The notes: a model not told the origin generated them from the sequence alone. A stretch of 64,000 nt of DNA from Actinacidiphila fildesensis (GCF_042652185.1 NZ_JBHSIX010000028.1); one strand, 5' to 3'. Shown: positions 34,108-43,315, numbered from the stretch's first letter. Program-made: numbers and translations.

Positions 34108-35616
34108 GTGAAGAGGATGTTCATCGCTCCGGATCCGGGACTCGCGCGGCTGCGCACCGCGTCCCGCGCGGTCCTGGGCATCGCGCTGGCGGTCACCTCC
34201 GCCCTGCTGGCGGGGCTGCCGATGCCCGCCGTGGCGGGCGGCGGGCTCGCCGCGCTGCTGGCGCTGTTCGTCGTCGGGGACGCCCGGGTCGGCCAGCAGG
34301 CGGTCACCACCGCCCTGATGCCCGTCGTCGGGCTCCCGGTCCTCGCGGTCGCCGCGTGCCTGCACACGGTCCCGTACGCCCGTGACGCGGTCTTCCTGGC
34401 CGTGGTCTTCGCCGGCGTCTACGCCCGCCGCTGGGGGCCGCGCGGCCACGCGCTCGGCGTGTTCGCGTTCATGATGTTCTTCATCTCCCAGTTCCTGCAC
34501 GCTGTCCCGGCCGCGCTCCCCGAACTGTGCGGCGCCGTCGGCCTGGGCCTCGGCTCCGCCGCGCTCGTCCGCTTCGGCCTCTGGTGCTACGAGCGCCGGG
34601 CCACCCCGCCGCCCGTCGTCGCGCTGCCGCAGGCGCGCGGACTGCGCAGGATCACCACCCGCCAGGCCTTCCAGGCCGCCGCCGCGTCCGGCTGCGCCCT
34701 CGCGCTCGGCCAGGCGCTCTCCGAGGACCGCTGGTACTGGGCGGTCGGCACCGCGTGGTGGATCTTCGTCAACACCGCCCACCGCGGCGAGACGCTGGTC
34801 CGCGGCTTCCGCCGGGTGCTCGGCACCGTGACGGGCATCGCCGCCGGTCTCGCGCTGGCCCTGCCGCTGCACGGCGCGGGGGCGCCGACCGCCCTGCTGG
34901 TCGGGATCTGCGTCTTCGGGATCTTCTACACCGCGCCCGTGTCGTACAGCTGGATGATGTTCTTCGTGACCGTCATGGCGGGCTCGCTCTACGGGCTGCT
35001 GGGCATCCTTCACCCGGGTCTGCTGTGGCTGCGGCTGGAGGAGACCGCCGTCGGGGCGCTCGGCGCGGCACTGGCCGTGGTCGTGGTCCTGCCGATCAGC
35101 ACGCACTCCGCCACCGACGCCTGGATCCAGCGCGCGCTGCACGGCGTGCGCGACTTCACCACCCAAGCCGCGCACCACCTGGCCGGCGGCCCCGGCGAGG
35201 ACCTCGCGCAGCGCGCGAAGGAGCTCGACCTCGTACTCGGCAGGGTCAGGACCACCGTCGCCCCGCTCGTCCACCCGTTCAGCCCGCTGCGGGCCCGCCG
35301 GGCGCGGGCGCGCCAGGTGCTCGCACTGCTCGACGAGTGCGCGGACCGGGTACGCGGCCTCGCCGCCGTGGTGGCCGACCCGGACGCGGGGCACGACGAG
35401 CGGCTGCTCGCGGCCTGCCGCCGCGTCGAGGAGGCCGTCCACCGGCTCGTGGCGCCCGGTGCGCCGCACGTCCCGGCGCAGCTCACCGTGGTCGCGGAGG
35501 CCGCCGAACACCCGCACGCGGAGCACGCGCTGGCGCACCTGCACGCACTGGAGGGGGCGCTCACCGAACTGGTCGCACCCCTGCGCGCGACTCCGCGCGC
35601 CCCTTTGGCCGCCTGA
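34108..35616 (+). CDS. FUSC family (aromatic acid exporter-like) inner membrane protein
   Basis: This 502-residue protein has two blocks of hydrophobic segments (about 20-160 and 195-340) separated by a basic loop. A soluble helical C-terminal half follows. The second block shows the FUSC pattern (YWAVGTAWWIFVNTAHRGETLVRGFRRVLGTVTGIAAG). Family members export aromatic or phenolic compounds. The GTG at 34108 follows GGGGACC; the ATG three codons later is an alternative. Confidence 0.85.
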   Translation: MKRMFIAPDPGLARLRTASRAVLGIALAVTSALLAGLPMPAVAGGGLAALLALFVVGDARVGQQAVTTALMPVVGLPVLAVAACLHTVPYARDAVFLAVVFAGVYARRWGPRGHALGVFAFMMFFISQFLHAVPAALPELCGAVGLGLGSAALVRFGLWCYERRATPPPVVALPQARGLRRITTRQAFQAAAASGCALALGQALSEDRWYWAVGTAWWIFVNTAHRGETLVRGFRRVLGTVTGIAAGLALALPLHGAGAPTALLVGICVFGIFYTAPVSYSWMMFFVTVMAGSLYGLLGILHPGLLWLRLEETAVGALGAALAVVVVLPISTHSATDAWIQRALHGVRDFTTQAAHHLAGGPGEDLAQRAKELDLVLGRVRTTVAPLVHPFSPLRARRARARQVLALLDECADRVRGLAAVVADPDAGHDERLLAACRRVEEAVHRLVAPGAPHVPAQLTVVAEAAEHPHAEHALAHLHALEGALTELVAPLRATPRAPLAA

Positions 35617-35719
35617 GCTGCGACGTGGACACGCGGACCATGTCTGAGGCATGTGCATCGGCCACGAACAGGATGGATCAGCCGCTCCACGGGTAGGACC
35701 TTGCGCATCGGAATTCCGC

Positions 35720-35741
35720 GGGCCGCAGCGGGATGCGGCCC
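35720..35741 (+). terminator. Hairpin upstream of the nos pseudogene
   Basis: An 8-bp perfect stem GGGCCGCA/TGCGGCCC with a six-base loop lies 104 bp after the FUSC stop and 31 bp before the nos start. It may end the FUSC transcript or sit in the nos leader. Confidence 0.5.
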
Positions 35742-35771
35742 GGGAGCCGAACATCTTGGGGAGTGCGCGGC

Positions 35772-37032
35772 GTGCTGAACTTTCTGCGACGGACCGACGT
35801 CAGGGCGCATCAGGAGCGGACGGTGGGGGCGGAAGTGCCGGTCGGGCGTCCGGCGCCCCGCCCGGTGGGACCGGAGCAGCGGGAAGCGCAGGCCGAGGTC
35901 TGGCCGCTGGCCAGGGAGTTCCTGCGGCAGCTGCACCGTGAGGAGGCCGACCCCGACGCCCTCGCCGCCCGTCTGACGCGGGTGCGGGCCGAGATCGACG
36001 CGACCGGCACCTACCGGCACCTACCGGCACACGAGACAGGAACTGGTCTTCGGCGCCCGGGTCGCCTGGCGCAACAACAACCGCTGCATAGGGCGGCTGT
36101 ACTGGAACTCCCTGCACATCCGCGACCGCCGCCGGATCTCCGACGCCGCCGGCATCGCCGAGGAGGCGGCCGCCCATCTGCGCGCGGCGGCCAACGGCGG
36201 ACGGATCCGGCCGGTCATCACCGTCTTCGCCCCCGACGCACCCGGCCTGCCGGGACCGCGGATCCACAACGAACAGCTGATCAGGTACGCCGGCTACCGG
36301 GGCGCGGACGGCGGGGTGACGGGGGATCCGCGCAACACCGGCATCACCGAAGCGGCCGAGCGGCTGGGCTGGCCGCGCGGACCGGGCACCGCGTTCGACG
36401 TCCTGCCGCTGATCGTCCAGGGCCGCGGCGAACAGCCGCGCTGGTTCACCCTTCCGGCCGACGCGCTGTTCGAGGTGCCGATCGTCCACCCGGAACTGGA
36501 GTGGCTCGCCGAATGGGGCCTGCGCTGGCACGCCGTCCCGGCGATCTCCGACATGAGCCTGGAGATCGGCGGGATCCGCTATCCGGCCGCGCCGTTCAAC
36601 GGCTGGTACATGGGCACCGAGATCGGGGCCCGCAACCTCGCCGACACCGACCGCTACGACCTGCTGCCGCGGTTCGCCCGGCGGTTGGGCCTGGACACCA
36701 GCAGCGACCGGTCGCTGTGGAAGGACCGCGCGCTGGTCGAACTCAACCGGGCCGTCCTGCACTCCTTCGACCGGGCCGGCGCCACCGTGACCGACCACCA
36801 CACCGAGTCCCGCCGCTTCCTCACCCACGTCGACCGTGAGGAGCGCAAGGGGCGCAGCGTGCCGGCCGACTGGTCGTGGATCGTGCCGCCGATCTCCGGC
36901 TCGGCCACCGAGGTGTTCCACCGCTACTACGAAACGGGCGACCGCACCCCGGCCTATGTGCACCGCTCCGCCGCACCCCGCACGGAGCCCCGAACGGGTC
37001 AGGGAACGTGTCCGGGATCGGTGTCCGTGTAG
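35772..37032 (+). pseudogene. nos: Bacterial nitric oxide synthase oxygenase, frameshifted by a 10-bp duplication
   Basis: The gene would encode a NOS oxygenase domain of about 415 residues that makes NO from arginine. The N-terminal frame (VLNFLRRTDVR..., RRLH-type helix REFLRQLHREE) runs to DATGTYRH near 36015. Family sequence then continues in the +1 frame: WRNNNRCIGRLYW (haem-thiolate Cys), WHAVPAISDMSLEIGGIRY (substrate Glu), PFNGWYMGTEIGARNL and SWIVPPISGS. Removing one copy of an exact 10-bp tandem duplication (36006-36025) restores a single frame. The break therefore looks recent. GTG 35772 has a GGGGAG site. Confidence 0.88.
36006..36025 (+). repeat. Exact 10-bp tandem duplication in nos
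   Basis: GGCACCTACC occurs twice head to tail, followed by GGCAC. Its length, 10, is not a multiple of three. It accounts fully for the frame change between the two halves of the nos gene. Confidence 0.9.
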
Positions 37033-37106
37033 CCCCGCCCGTGCGGCCGGCCGCGCCGCGCACTAATGTCGCCGCAGCACACGTAGCAGGAGCGACAGGA
37101 GCAGTG

Positions 37107-38153
37107 GTGGCCGCGCACGCATACATCGGATCATTCACGTCGGCGGGCGGACGCGGCCTCACCACGGCCGCCGTCGACCCCGGGACCGGTGCGCTCACCG
37201 TGCTGGGGTCGGCGGCGGAGGTGGCGGACCCGTCCTTCCTGGCGCTCTCCGCCGACCGTGAGGTGCTGTACACGGTCAGCGAGACGTCCGAGGGCGGCGC
37301 CGCGGCCTTCTCGCTGGCGGATCCCGCCGCGCCGCGCCAGCTGGGCGGCACCGTGCCCGTACGCGGCAGCGCGCCCACCCACCTGTGCCTGCACGGGGGG
37401 CACCTGGTCACCGCCAACTACTCGTCGGGCAGCGTCAGCGTGCTGGCCCTCGACGCGGCCGGCGGCGGGCTCGGCGCGGTGCGCAGCGTGCTGGAGCACG
37501 AGGGCGACGGGCCGCACCAGAAGCGCCAGAGGGGCCCGCACGCCCATATGGTCCTGCCGGACCCCTCGGGTCGCTGGTTGCTCAGCGTCGACCTCGGCAC
37601 CGACTCGGTGCGGGTGTGCGAGCTCGACACGGCCACCGGCGAGCTGGAGATCGAGCGGGAGCTCGGGCTGCGCTCCGGGGCCGGACCGCGCCATATGACC
37701 TTCCACCCGCGCGGTGACCGGGCGTACGTCATGAACGAGCTGCGGTCCGTCGTCACCGTCTGCAGGTGGGACGCGGCGGCCGGATCGCTGCGGCCGGTGA
37801 CCGAGGTGTCGGTACTGCCCGAGGGCGCGGCGGGCCCGGAGAACCCCAACTACCCGTCGGAACTGGTCGTCTCGCCCGACGGCCGGTTCGCCTGGGCGGC
37901 CAACCGCGGCCACAACAGCATCGCGGTGCTCTCCCTCGACGAGTCGGGGGACCGGATGGAGCTGCTGGAGACCGTGCCCTGCGGCGGGGACTGGCCGCGC
38001 CACCTCACCGCCGACCCGTCCGGCCGCCGGCTGTACGCGTCCAACGAGCGGTCCGGCGACGTGACCTGGTTCGACATCGACCAGGAGACCGGCATCCCCA
38101 AGCAGGCCGGCTCGGTCGACGTGCCGGCCGCCTCTTGCGTGCTGCTGCGCTGA
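37107..38153 (+). CDS. Lactonase family (6-phosphogluconolactonase-like) beta-propeller protein
   Basis: This 348-residue protein follows the seven-bladed lactonase family (YbhE/Pgl type). Features seen are AYIGSFTSAGG at the start, APTHLCLHGGHLVTANYSSGSVSV, GPHAHMVLPDPSGRWLLSVDLGTDSV, GAGPRHMTFHP..AYVMNEL and WPRHLTADPSGRRLYASNERS. No signal peptide is seen. GTG 37107 follows AGGAG. Some members hydrolyse 6-phosphogluconolactone; others are carboxymuconate cyclases or unknown. Confidence 0.85.
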   Translation: MAAHAYIGSFTSAGGRGLTTAAVDPGTGALTVLGSAAEVADPSFLALSADREVLYTVSETSEGGAAAFSLADPAAPRQLGGTVPVRGSAPTHLCLHGGHLVTANYSSGSVSVLALDAAGGGLGAVRSVLEHEGDGPHQKRQRGPHAHMVLPDPSGRWLLSVDLGTDSVRVCELDTATGELEIERELGLRSGAGPRHMTFHPRGDRAYVMNELRSVVTVCRWDAAAGSLRPVTEVSVLPEGAAGPENPNYPSELVVSPDGRFAWAANRGHNSIAVLSLDESGDRMELLETVPCGGDWPRHLTADPSGRRLYASNERSGDVTWFDIDQETGIPKQAGSVDVPAASCVLLR

Positions 38154-38195
38154 ACGGCGTGGTGCCGCGCTGATTGGCGTCCTGCCGCGCTGAAC
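38137..38195 (+). repeat. Three imperfect 20-bp repeats spanning the lactonase stop codon
   Basis: Units ending TGCTGCGCTGAAC, TGCCGCGCTGATT and TGCCGCGCTGAAC follow each other. The first contains the real stop codon and the next two repeat the gene end after it. This is a local slippage or duplication product. Confidence 0.6.
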
Positions 38196-38220
38196 CCGGC
38201 ACAGGGACAGCGGACACAGC

Positions 38221-38253
38221 AGTGCGGGCGGCGCTGAACGCGTCGCCCGCACT
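38221..38253. terminator. Bidirectional terminator between lactonase and chelatase-like genes
   Basis: AGTGCGGGCG (38221-38230) pairs perfectly with CGCCCGCACT (38244-38253), loop 13 bases. It lies between convergent genes and can serve both. Confidence 0.75.
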
Positions 38254-38265
38254 CTTGGTGGAACG

Positions 38266-39135
38266 TCAGTGCACCGGGGCGCCCTGCGGGGCGATACCGA
38301 GCGCGGTCGTGTACTGGGCGACCACGAGCTTGCCCACCGCCGGGTAGGGGCCGAGCGCGTCGGCGCCGGAGCAGCCCGCCTCCTCGGCGGCGGAGTGCAG
38401 CAGCTGGGCGGCGACCTCGGGACCGATCAGGCACGGTGCGAGGGCGAGGTTGGTGGAACCGGAGGACCGCAGCTGCTCGGCGGCGCGGGCGATCGACCCG
38501 TCCACGTCCAGCGCGGCGGCCAGCACCGGAACCGCGAGCCGGGCCGCGAGCAGCAGACCGGTGACACCGGCCGCCTGTACGGCCTCCTCGCCGCCCACGG
38601 TGGCCAGGATGATGCCGTCGGCGGCCGTCGCGACGGTGAACAGCCGGGCGCGGTCCGCGCGGGCCAGACCGGCCTCGGAGAGGCGCACGTGCAGCGCCTC
38701 GGCGAGCAGCGGGTGCGGGCCGAGTACGTCGGTCACCTCGGCGCCGCAGCGGCTGTCGGTCACCGCCTGGCGGATCCGGCGGACCACCGACGCGTCGGGC
38801 CCGGCCAGCAGCGGGACCACGACGGCGGCGGGGGAGCCGTCAGGGCGCTCGGAGGCGGCCTGCGTGAGCACGGCCTCCAGCGCGGGGAACTCGGCGTCGT
38901 CCCCTTCGAGGTAGCCGATCCGCGGGTCCAGGCCCGACAGCTCGGAACGGGCGATGCTCATGACCTCTTCCGCCAGACTGCGAACGGCGGGGGTCGGGGT
39001 GCCGGGAACAGCGAGAACCAGCACCGGCGCGCCCTCGGGCGCGGCCAGGGGCTCCGGTCGGCGGTGGCGTCCCGGCTGGCGGGGACGCGGCATTCGAACG
39101 GGGAGGCCGGGTGCGGGGCCAGTGGCAGTGCTCAT
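38266..39135 (-). CDS. Sirohydrochlorin chelatase-like (CbiX) protein
   Basis: This 289-residue protein resembles CbiX/SirB chelatases in two half-domains (PVLVLAVPGTPTPAVRSLAEEV..., AAVVVPLLAGPDASVVRRI..., GPHPLLAEALHVRLSEAG). The usual active-site HG/SR histidine of the first half (AHGS) is replaced by AVPGT, and the His of PxFLxxGxH is replaced by PLLAGPD. It may therefore not insert metal. A basic N-terminal extension of about 30 residues precedes the domain. ATG 39135 lacks a Shine-Dalgarno. Confidence 0.65.
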   Translation of the reverse strand: MSTATGPAPGLPVRMPRPRQPGRHRRPEPLAAPEGAPVLVLAVPGTPTPAVRSLAEEVMSIARSELSGLDPRIGYLEGDDAEFPALEAVLTQAASERPDGSPAAVVVPLLAGPDASVVRRIRQAVTDSRCGAEVTDVLGPHPLLAEALHVRLSEAGLARADRARLFTVATAADGIILATVGGEEAVQAAGVTGLLLAARLAVPVLAAALDVDGSIARAAEQLRSSGSTNLALAPCLIGPEVAAQLLHSAAEEAGCSGADALGPYPAVGKLVVAQYTTALGIAPQGAPVH

Positions 39136-39232
39136 GGCGTCGCATGTTAATGCCTCGTGGTGCGCGGGTGTTCGGGTGGGTACGTCCTAGGGGGGACCTG
39201 TCCCGTTCCGTCCGAATTTCCTTCACGTTCGG

Positions 39233-40246
39233 TCACATTTGGCTGTCCCGATGCACGTGCATCGGGACGTGCAGCAGGGCGGGGTCCTCCGGCAGCGACA
39301 GCGTGCCCGAGGCGAGCGCGCCCGCGATGCGCAGGGCGCCGAGCAGCGGATCTCCGTCGGCGGGCACGAACTCCGCCGCGGGGAACACCTCGGGCGCCAG
39401 CTCACGCAGCGGGCCGAGCAGCGGCTCGCCCATCTTGAACAGACCGCCGGTCAGCGCCGTGCGGCACGAGCCGTTGGCGGTGGCGGTGATCGGACGTACG
39501 GCGGCGGCCGTCTCCAGGATGTGCCGGGCTGCCTGCCGCAGGATGTCCGCCGCCACCGGATCGGCGGCCGCGCAGCGGGCCACCGCCGGGGCGAACGAGG
39601 CGAGTACGGCCGGCCGGTCGGGCCGCGGGTACAGCTGCCCCGGCAGGCAGTCGACCGGGCCGAAGAGCGCTTCCGCACGCTCCAGGAGCGCGGTAGAGCC
39701 CCCCGCCCGCCCGTCGTGGGCGCGCAGCGCGGCGTCCAGCCCCGCGCGGCCGATCCAGGCGCCGCCGCCGGAGTCGCCGAGCAGATGGCCCCAGCCGTCG
39801 GCACGGCGCCAGCCGGAGTCGTCGAGTCCGGTGCCGAGGGCGATCATGCCGGTGCCCGCCGCGACCACGACGCCGGGGCGCATGCCGAGGGCGCCCGCGT
39901 ACGCGGTCACCGCGTCCGCGGCGAGGGCGAGCGCGCGCACGCCGAAGGCCTCGCGCAGCGCCCCGGGCAGTACGGCGCGCAGATCGTCGCCGAGGGTGGC
40001 CATGCCGGCGGCGCCGACCGCGGCCGCGATCAGCGTCTCCGCGCCCGCCGCCCGCATCAGTTCCCGCGCGGCGGGGAGCACTTCGTCGAGCAGGCTGTCG
40101 GCGTCGATCCCCCGGTCGGCGACCACGGCGGGCCGCTTGGAGGAGACGGTCGCGGACCTGGCGGTGCCGTCGGCACGGGCAAGGGACACCCGCACCCCGG
40201 AGCCGCCGGAGTCCACACCGAGGACCCAGCCGCCGGAACCGGCCAT
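39233..40246 (-). CDS. N-acetylglucosamine kinase-like ATPase (BadF/BadG/BcrA/BcrD family)
   Basis: This 337-residue sugar-kinase/ASKHA-fold protein has the phosphate-1 motif VLGVDSGGSGVRVSL, AAAVGAAGMA, the phosphate-2 region VVVAAGTGMIALG, GWGHLLGDSGGGAWIGR, and the adenosine region ALTGGLFKMGEPLL. These fit eukaryote-like GlcNAc kinases found in actinobacteria. The start is four bases after the stop of the scramblase-like gene, so the two are coupled. Confidence 0.82.
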   Translation of the reverse strand: MAGSGGWVLGVDSGGSGVRVSLARADGTARSATVSSKRPAVVADRGIDADSLLDEVLPAARELMRAAGAETLIAAAVGAAGMATLGDDLRAVLPGALREAFGVRALALAADAVTAYAGALGMRPGVVVAAGTGMIALGTGLDDSGWRRADGWGHLLGDSGGGAWIGRAGLDAALRAHDGRAGGSTALLERAEALFGPVDCLPGQLYPRPDRPAVLASFAPAVARCAAADPVAADILRQAARHILETAAAVRPITATANGSCRTALTGGLFKMGEPLLGPLRELAPEVFPAAEFVPADGDPLLGALRIAGALASGTLSLPEDPALLHVPMHVHRDSQM

Positions 40247-40250
40247 CGGG

Positions 40251-41093
40251 TCAGCCGAGCCCGCGGGAGTCCTGCTTGAGCGCGGTGTCCACCGTGAGTG
40301 CGGAGGCGACCACCATGCTCAGCAGTGGCTCGGAGAGCTGCCGGTGGATCTGCAGCACGTAGTTGTCCGCCGTGGTGAACATGGTCTTGGCCAGGCCCTC
40401 CCACGTCTTGGTGATGCGGGCGACCTCGGTGTCGGTGTGGTCGACGATCGCGAAGTTCCAGGCGCGCCAGTTCTCGGCCTTGATGGCGCCGATCTTCTGG
40501 CCGTTGACCTCGAACGAGAAGTTGATCTTGCCGATGGCGTTCTGCTGGACGATCTCGCCGAGCGTCTGGCCGTCCGGGCGCTGCACGATCACCTTGGACT
40601 TGATGAACTTCGCCGGGCGGGTGAGCAGCAGCTGCGGCTGCCCGTGGGCGTCCCGCACCTCCAGCTTGACCGAGAGGAACTGGTCGACGCTGGAGACGAA
40701 GCGCAGCACCTTGCGGGCCGTGCTCTGGCCGACCTGGCTCACCGAACCGAGCGAGCGGCCCTGCTGGTCGAACACGCTGTACTCGTTGTTCAGCTCGATC
40801 AGCTTGGCCTTCTGGTTCACCACCAGGATCGGCTCGTTGAACAGCGTGCCGCCGCCACCGCCGGCCGGCGCGACACCTGCCTGGTGCTGCACCTGGCGCT
40901 GCACCTTCGACGGGTCGTGGCCGCCGTCGACGTTCAGCTCCCAGGCGTTGCTCGTCTGCTGCTGGGGCACCTGGCCCGGCCGGCCGGTGTTCGTGTGCTC
41001 GGTCCACTGGGATCCGTCCCAGTAGCGGAGCAGGTCAGGGGTGCCTTGCGGGTCCGCGTACCAGCCCGCAGGAGTATTCGAATGCGTCGTCAC
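40251..41093 (-). CDS. DUF2510 plus phospholipid scramblase-related (LURP-one fold) protein
   Basis: This 280-residue protein starts with a DUF2510 module (AGWYADPQGTPDLLRYWDGSQWTEHT). A Gln/Gly-rich linker is followed by a scramblase-like domain of about 190 residues (LFNEPILVVNQKAKLIELNNEYSVFDQQGRSLG...). No true transmembrane segment is evident. Function in bacteria is unknown; a membrane-associated role is inferred from the fold only. GTG 41093 lacks a ribosome site. Confidence 0.8.
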   Translation of the reverse strand: MTTHSNTPAGWYADPQGTPDLLRYWDGSQWTEHTNTGRPGQVPQQQTSNAWELNVDGGHDPSKVQRQVQHQAGVAPAGGGGGTLFNEPILVVNQKAKLIELNNEYSVFDQQGRSLGSVSQVGQSTARKVLRFVSSVDQFLSVKLEVRDAHGQPQLLLTRPAKFIKSKVIVQRPDGQTLGEIVQQNAIGKINFSFEVNGQKIGAIKAENWRAWNFAIVDHTDTEVARITKTWEGLAKTMFTTADNYVLQIHRQLSEPLLSMVVASALTVDTALKQDSRGLG

Positions 41094-41118
41094 CCGGGCA
41101 GCGTACAGTCCGGCTCCG

Positions 41119-41796
41119 TCAGGGCAGGCGCCAGTCCACGGGATTGGCCCCGAGTCCTGTCAACAGGGCGTTGGCCCGGCTGAACGGCCGGGAGCCGAAG
41201 AAGCCGCGGTCCGCGGACATGGGTGACGGGTGCGCCGCTTCGAGCGCCGGCAGGTCGCCGAGCAGCGGACGCAGATTGCGGGCGTCGCGCCCCCAGAGGA
41301 TCGACACCAGCGGGGTGCCGCGCGCCACCAGCGCCCGGATCGCCTGTTCGGTGACCTCTTCCCAGCCCTTGCCCCGGTGGGCCGCGGGCTTGCGGGGCGC
41401 CGTGGTGAGCGCCCTGTTGAGCAGCAGCACGCCCTGCCGCGTCCACGGCGTCAGGTCCCCGGTGGCCGGCCGGGGAACGCCGAGGTCGGTGCCGAGCTCC
41501 CGGTAGATGTTCTCCAGGCTGCCGGGCAGCGGGCGCACCTCCGGGGCCACCGAGAAGCTCAGCCCCACCGCGTGGCCGGGCGTGGGGTACGGGTCCTGAC
41601 CCACGATCAGCACCCGCACCTCGTCGAACGGCTGCTGGAACGCGCGCAGCACATTCGGCCCGGACGGAAGGTAGGTGCGGCCCTGGGCGATCTCGGCGCG
41701 CAGGAAATCTCCCATCGCGCCGATCTGCCCGGCGACCGGCTCCAGGGCCTTCGCCCAGCCGGCCTCGACGATTTCGTTCAACGGTCGCGCTGTCAC
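41119..41796 (-). CDS. ung: Uracil-DNA glycosylase (family 1, Ung)
   Basis: This 225-residue repair enzyme removes uracil from DNA. The water-activating loop GQDPYP (66-71, catalytic D68), the uracil-binding LLLNRALTT and the DNA-intercalation loop AAHPSPMSADRGFFGSRPF are complete. GTG start at 41796. Length is typical. It stands 25 bp upstream of the scramblase-like gene on the same strand. Confidence 0.95.
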   Translation of the reverse strand: MTARPLNEIVEAGWAKALEPVAGQIGAMGDFLRAEIAQGRTYLPSGPNVLRAFQQPFDEVRVLIVGQDPYPTPGHAVGLSFSVAPEVRPLPGSLENIYRELGTDLGVPRPATGDLTPWTRQGVLLLNRALTTAPRKPAAHRGKGWEEVTEQAIRALVARGTPLVSILWGRDARNLRPLLGDLPALEAAHPSPMSADRGFFGSRPFSRANALLTGLGANPVDWRLP

Positions 41797-41815
41797 GATC
41801 CGTCACTCTAGTGGC

Positions 41816-42904
41816 TCAGTCGATGACGGCCGCACGCACGCACAGCACGTCGGGGAGATGGGAGACGGCGAGCTGCCAGCTGTCGCCCTCGTCCGCGCTC
41901 GCGTACACCTCGCCGTTGCGGTTGCCGAAGTACACCCCGGCCGGATCCGCGTCGTCCAGGCACAGCGCGTCCCGCAGGACGGCGCCGTAGTGCGGCTCCT
42001 GCGGCAGCCCCTGGGAGAGCGGAGCCCAGGTCCCCCCGGCGTCCTCGGTCCTGAAGACCCGGCAGCGCAGGTCCGGCGGCAGCCGGTGGGCGTCCGCGGT
42101 GATCGGGAAGACATAGGCGACACCGCCGCGGCGCGGATGGGTGGCGATGGTGAAGCCGAAGTCGGCGGGCAGGCCGGCGCCGATCTCCGACCACTTCGCC
42201 CCCGCGTCGTCACTGCGGTAGACCCCGCCGTGGTTCTGCAGATACAGCCGGTCCGGGTCCTCGGCGTCCTGCGCGATCTTGTGCACGCACTGGCCGAACT
42301 CCGGGAACCGCTCGGGCTGGAAGGTGCACTGCACCCCGGTGTTGGACGGTGTCCAGCTCGCCCCGCCGTCCAGCGAGCGGTAGACCCCGCCGGTGGACAC
42401 CGCGACGGTCACCGCGTCGGCGTTGCGGGGGTCGGTCACCACGGTGTGCACGGCCTGGCCGCCGAACCCGGCGTTCCACTCCGCCCGTTGCGGGTGCTCC
42501 CACAGGCTGCGGACGAACGCGAAGCTCTCACCGCCGTCCTCCGAGCGGAACAGCGCGCCCGGCTGGGTACCCGCGTACACCACGTCCGGTGCGGCGGGTC
42601 CGGCCGGATGCAGCTGCCACACGCGCTCCAGCGAGGTGCCGGTGTCCTCGGGGAACTTCACGGCGGGCCGGGCGGGTTCGTGCCAGTTCGCCCCCAGGTC
42701 GTCGGAGCGGAACACCGACGGCCCCCAGTGCGAGCTGTCCGCCCCCACCAGCAGTCTGGGCGTATCGCGGCGCGTGTCGATCCCGATGGAGTACACCGCC
42801 TGCATCGGGAAGTGCGGGCCGCCGAAGCCCCACTCCCCGGCGCTGTTCCTGCGGCCGAGGAAGAGACCCTTCTGGGTGCCCACTGCGAGCAATACGTCGT
42901 TCAT
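41816..42904 (-). CDS. BNR/sialidase-type beta-propeller protein
   Basis: This 362-residue protein consists of repeated BNR/Asp-box motifs: VFRSDDLGANW, LFRSEDGGESF, VYRSLDGGASW, VYRSDDAGAKW, VFRTEDAGGTW and VYASADEGDSW. These give a propeller similar to exo-alpha-sialidases and photosystem-assembly-like proteins. No signal peptide and no sialidase catalytic residues were identified, so enzymatic activity is doubtful. A GGAGG site precedes ATG 42904. The stop is 20 bp from the ung start. Confidence 0.8.
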   Translation of the reverse strand: MNDVLLAVGTQKGLFLGRRNSAGEWGFGGPHFPMQAVYSIGIDTRRDTPRLLVGADSSHWGPSVFRSDDLGANWHEPARPAVKFPEDTGTSLERVWQLHPAGPAAPDVVYAGTQPGALFRSEDGGESFAFVRSLWEHPQRAEWNAGFGGQAVHTVVTDPRNADAVTVAVSTGGVYRSLDGGASWTPSNTGVQCTFQPERFPEFGQCVHKIAQDAEDPDRLYLQNHGGVYRSDDAGAKWSEIGAGLPADFGFTIATHPRRGGVAYVFPITADAHRLPPDLRCRVFRTEDAGGTWAPLSQGLPQEPHYGAVLRDALCLDDADPAGVYFGNRNGEVYASADEGDSWQLAVSHLPDVLCVRAAVID

Positions 42905-43027
42905 GGCACGTCGCCTCCAGGATGGAATGTGTCCGACATCACAGAGTCTCCACCCCGCCACTGACAATGGCTCGCCGCACGGAGTTCCCGCAGGTCGGTG
43001 CCGCGTCCTCCGCCCCGTTCGACCGCC
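42905..43027. other. Short spacer before the SDR remnant
   Basis: Holds the BNR gene ribosome site. No gene and no clear structure are seen beyond that. Confidence 0.5.
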
Positions 43028-43266
43028 GCCGAGTGGCGGCGCTACTTCGAGGTCAACGTGCTGACCGCGGTCCGGATGACCCGCGGCTGTCTGCCCGGCA
43101 TGGTGGAACGTTCCTGGGGGCCCTGGTGTGGGTGGGGCCGGCGATCACGGAGTTGACGGTGACACCGGTGCCGGCCGCCTCCTTCGCGAAGCCCCGGGAG
43201 ACCGCGAGCAGCGCCGGCGGCGCGGTCCGGGTCGACGGTGGATACGTGGACTCGATCGTCCCGTAG
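43028..43266 (+). pseudogene. Short-chain dehydrogenase remnant with an internal inversion
   Basis: Three pieces of one SDR are present. 43028-43120 (+) encodes AEWRRYFEVNVLTAVRMTRG with CLPGMVERSWG. 43125-43213 read on the minus strand encodes ALLAVSRGFAKEAAGTGVTV with NSVIAGPTHT. 43216-43266 (+) encodes GGAVRVDGGYVDSIVP and a stop. The order along the protein is preserved, but the middle piece is flipped. The N-terminal NAD-binding part and the Tyr-Lys active site are missing. Confidence 0.82.
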
Positions 43267-43315
43267 CGCCGTCCTCCGCCCCCGGACCGGCCGGACCGGG
43301 GACGGAGGGCGGGTC

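Noticed and set aside
35733..36839. Continuous 368-residue protein overlapping the nos region
   Set aside because: After about 36020 the frame is a shadow of the true NOS frame; the family motifs lie in the +1 frame.
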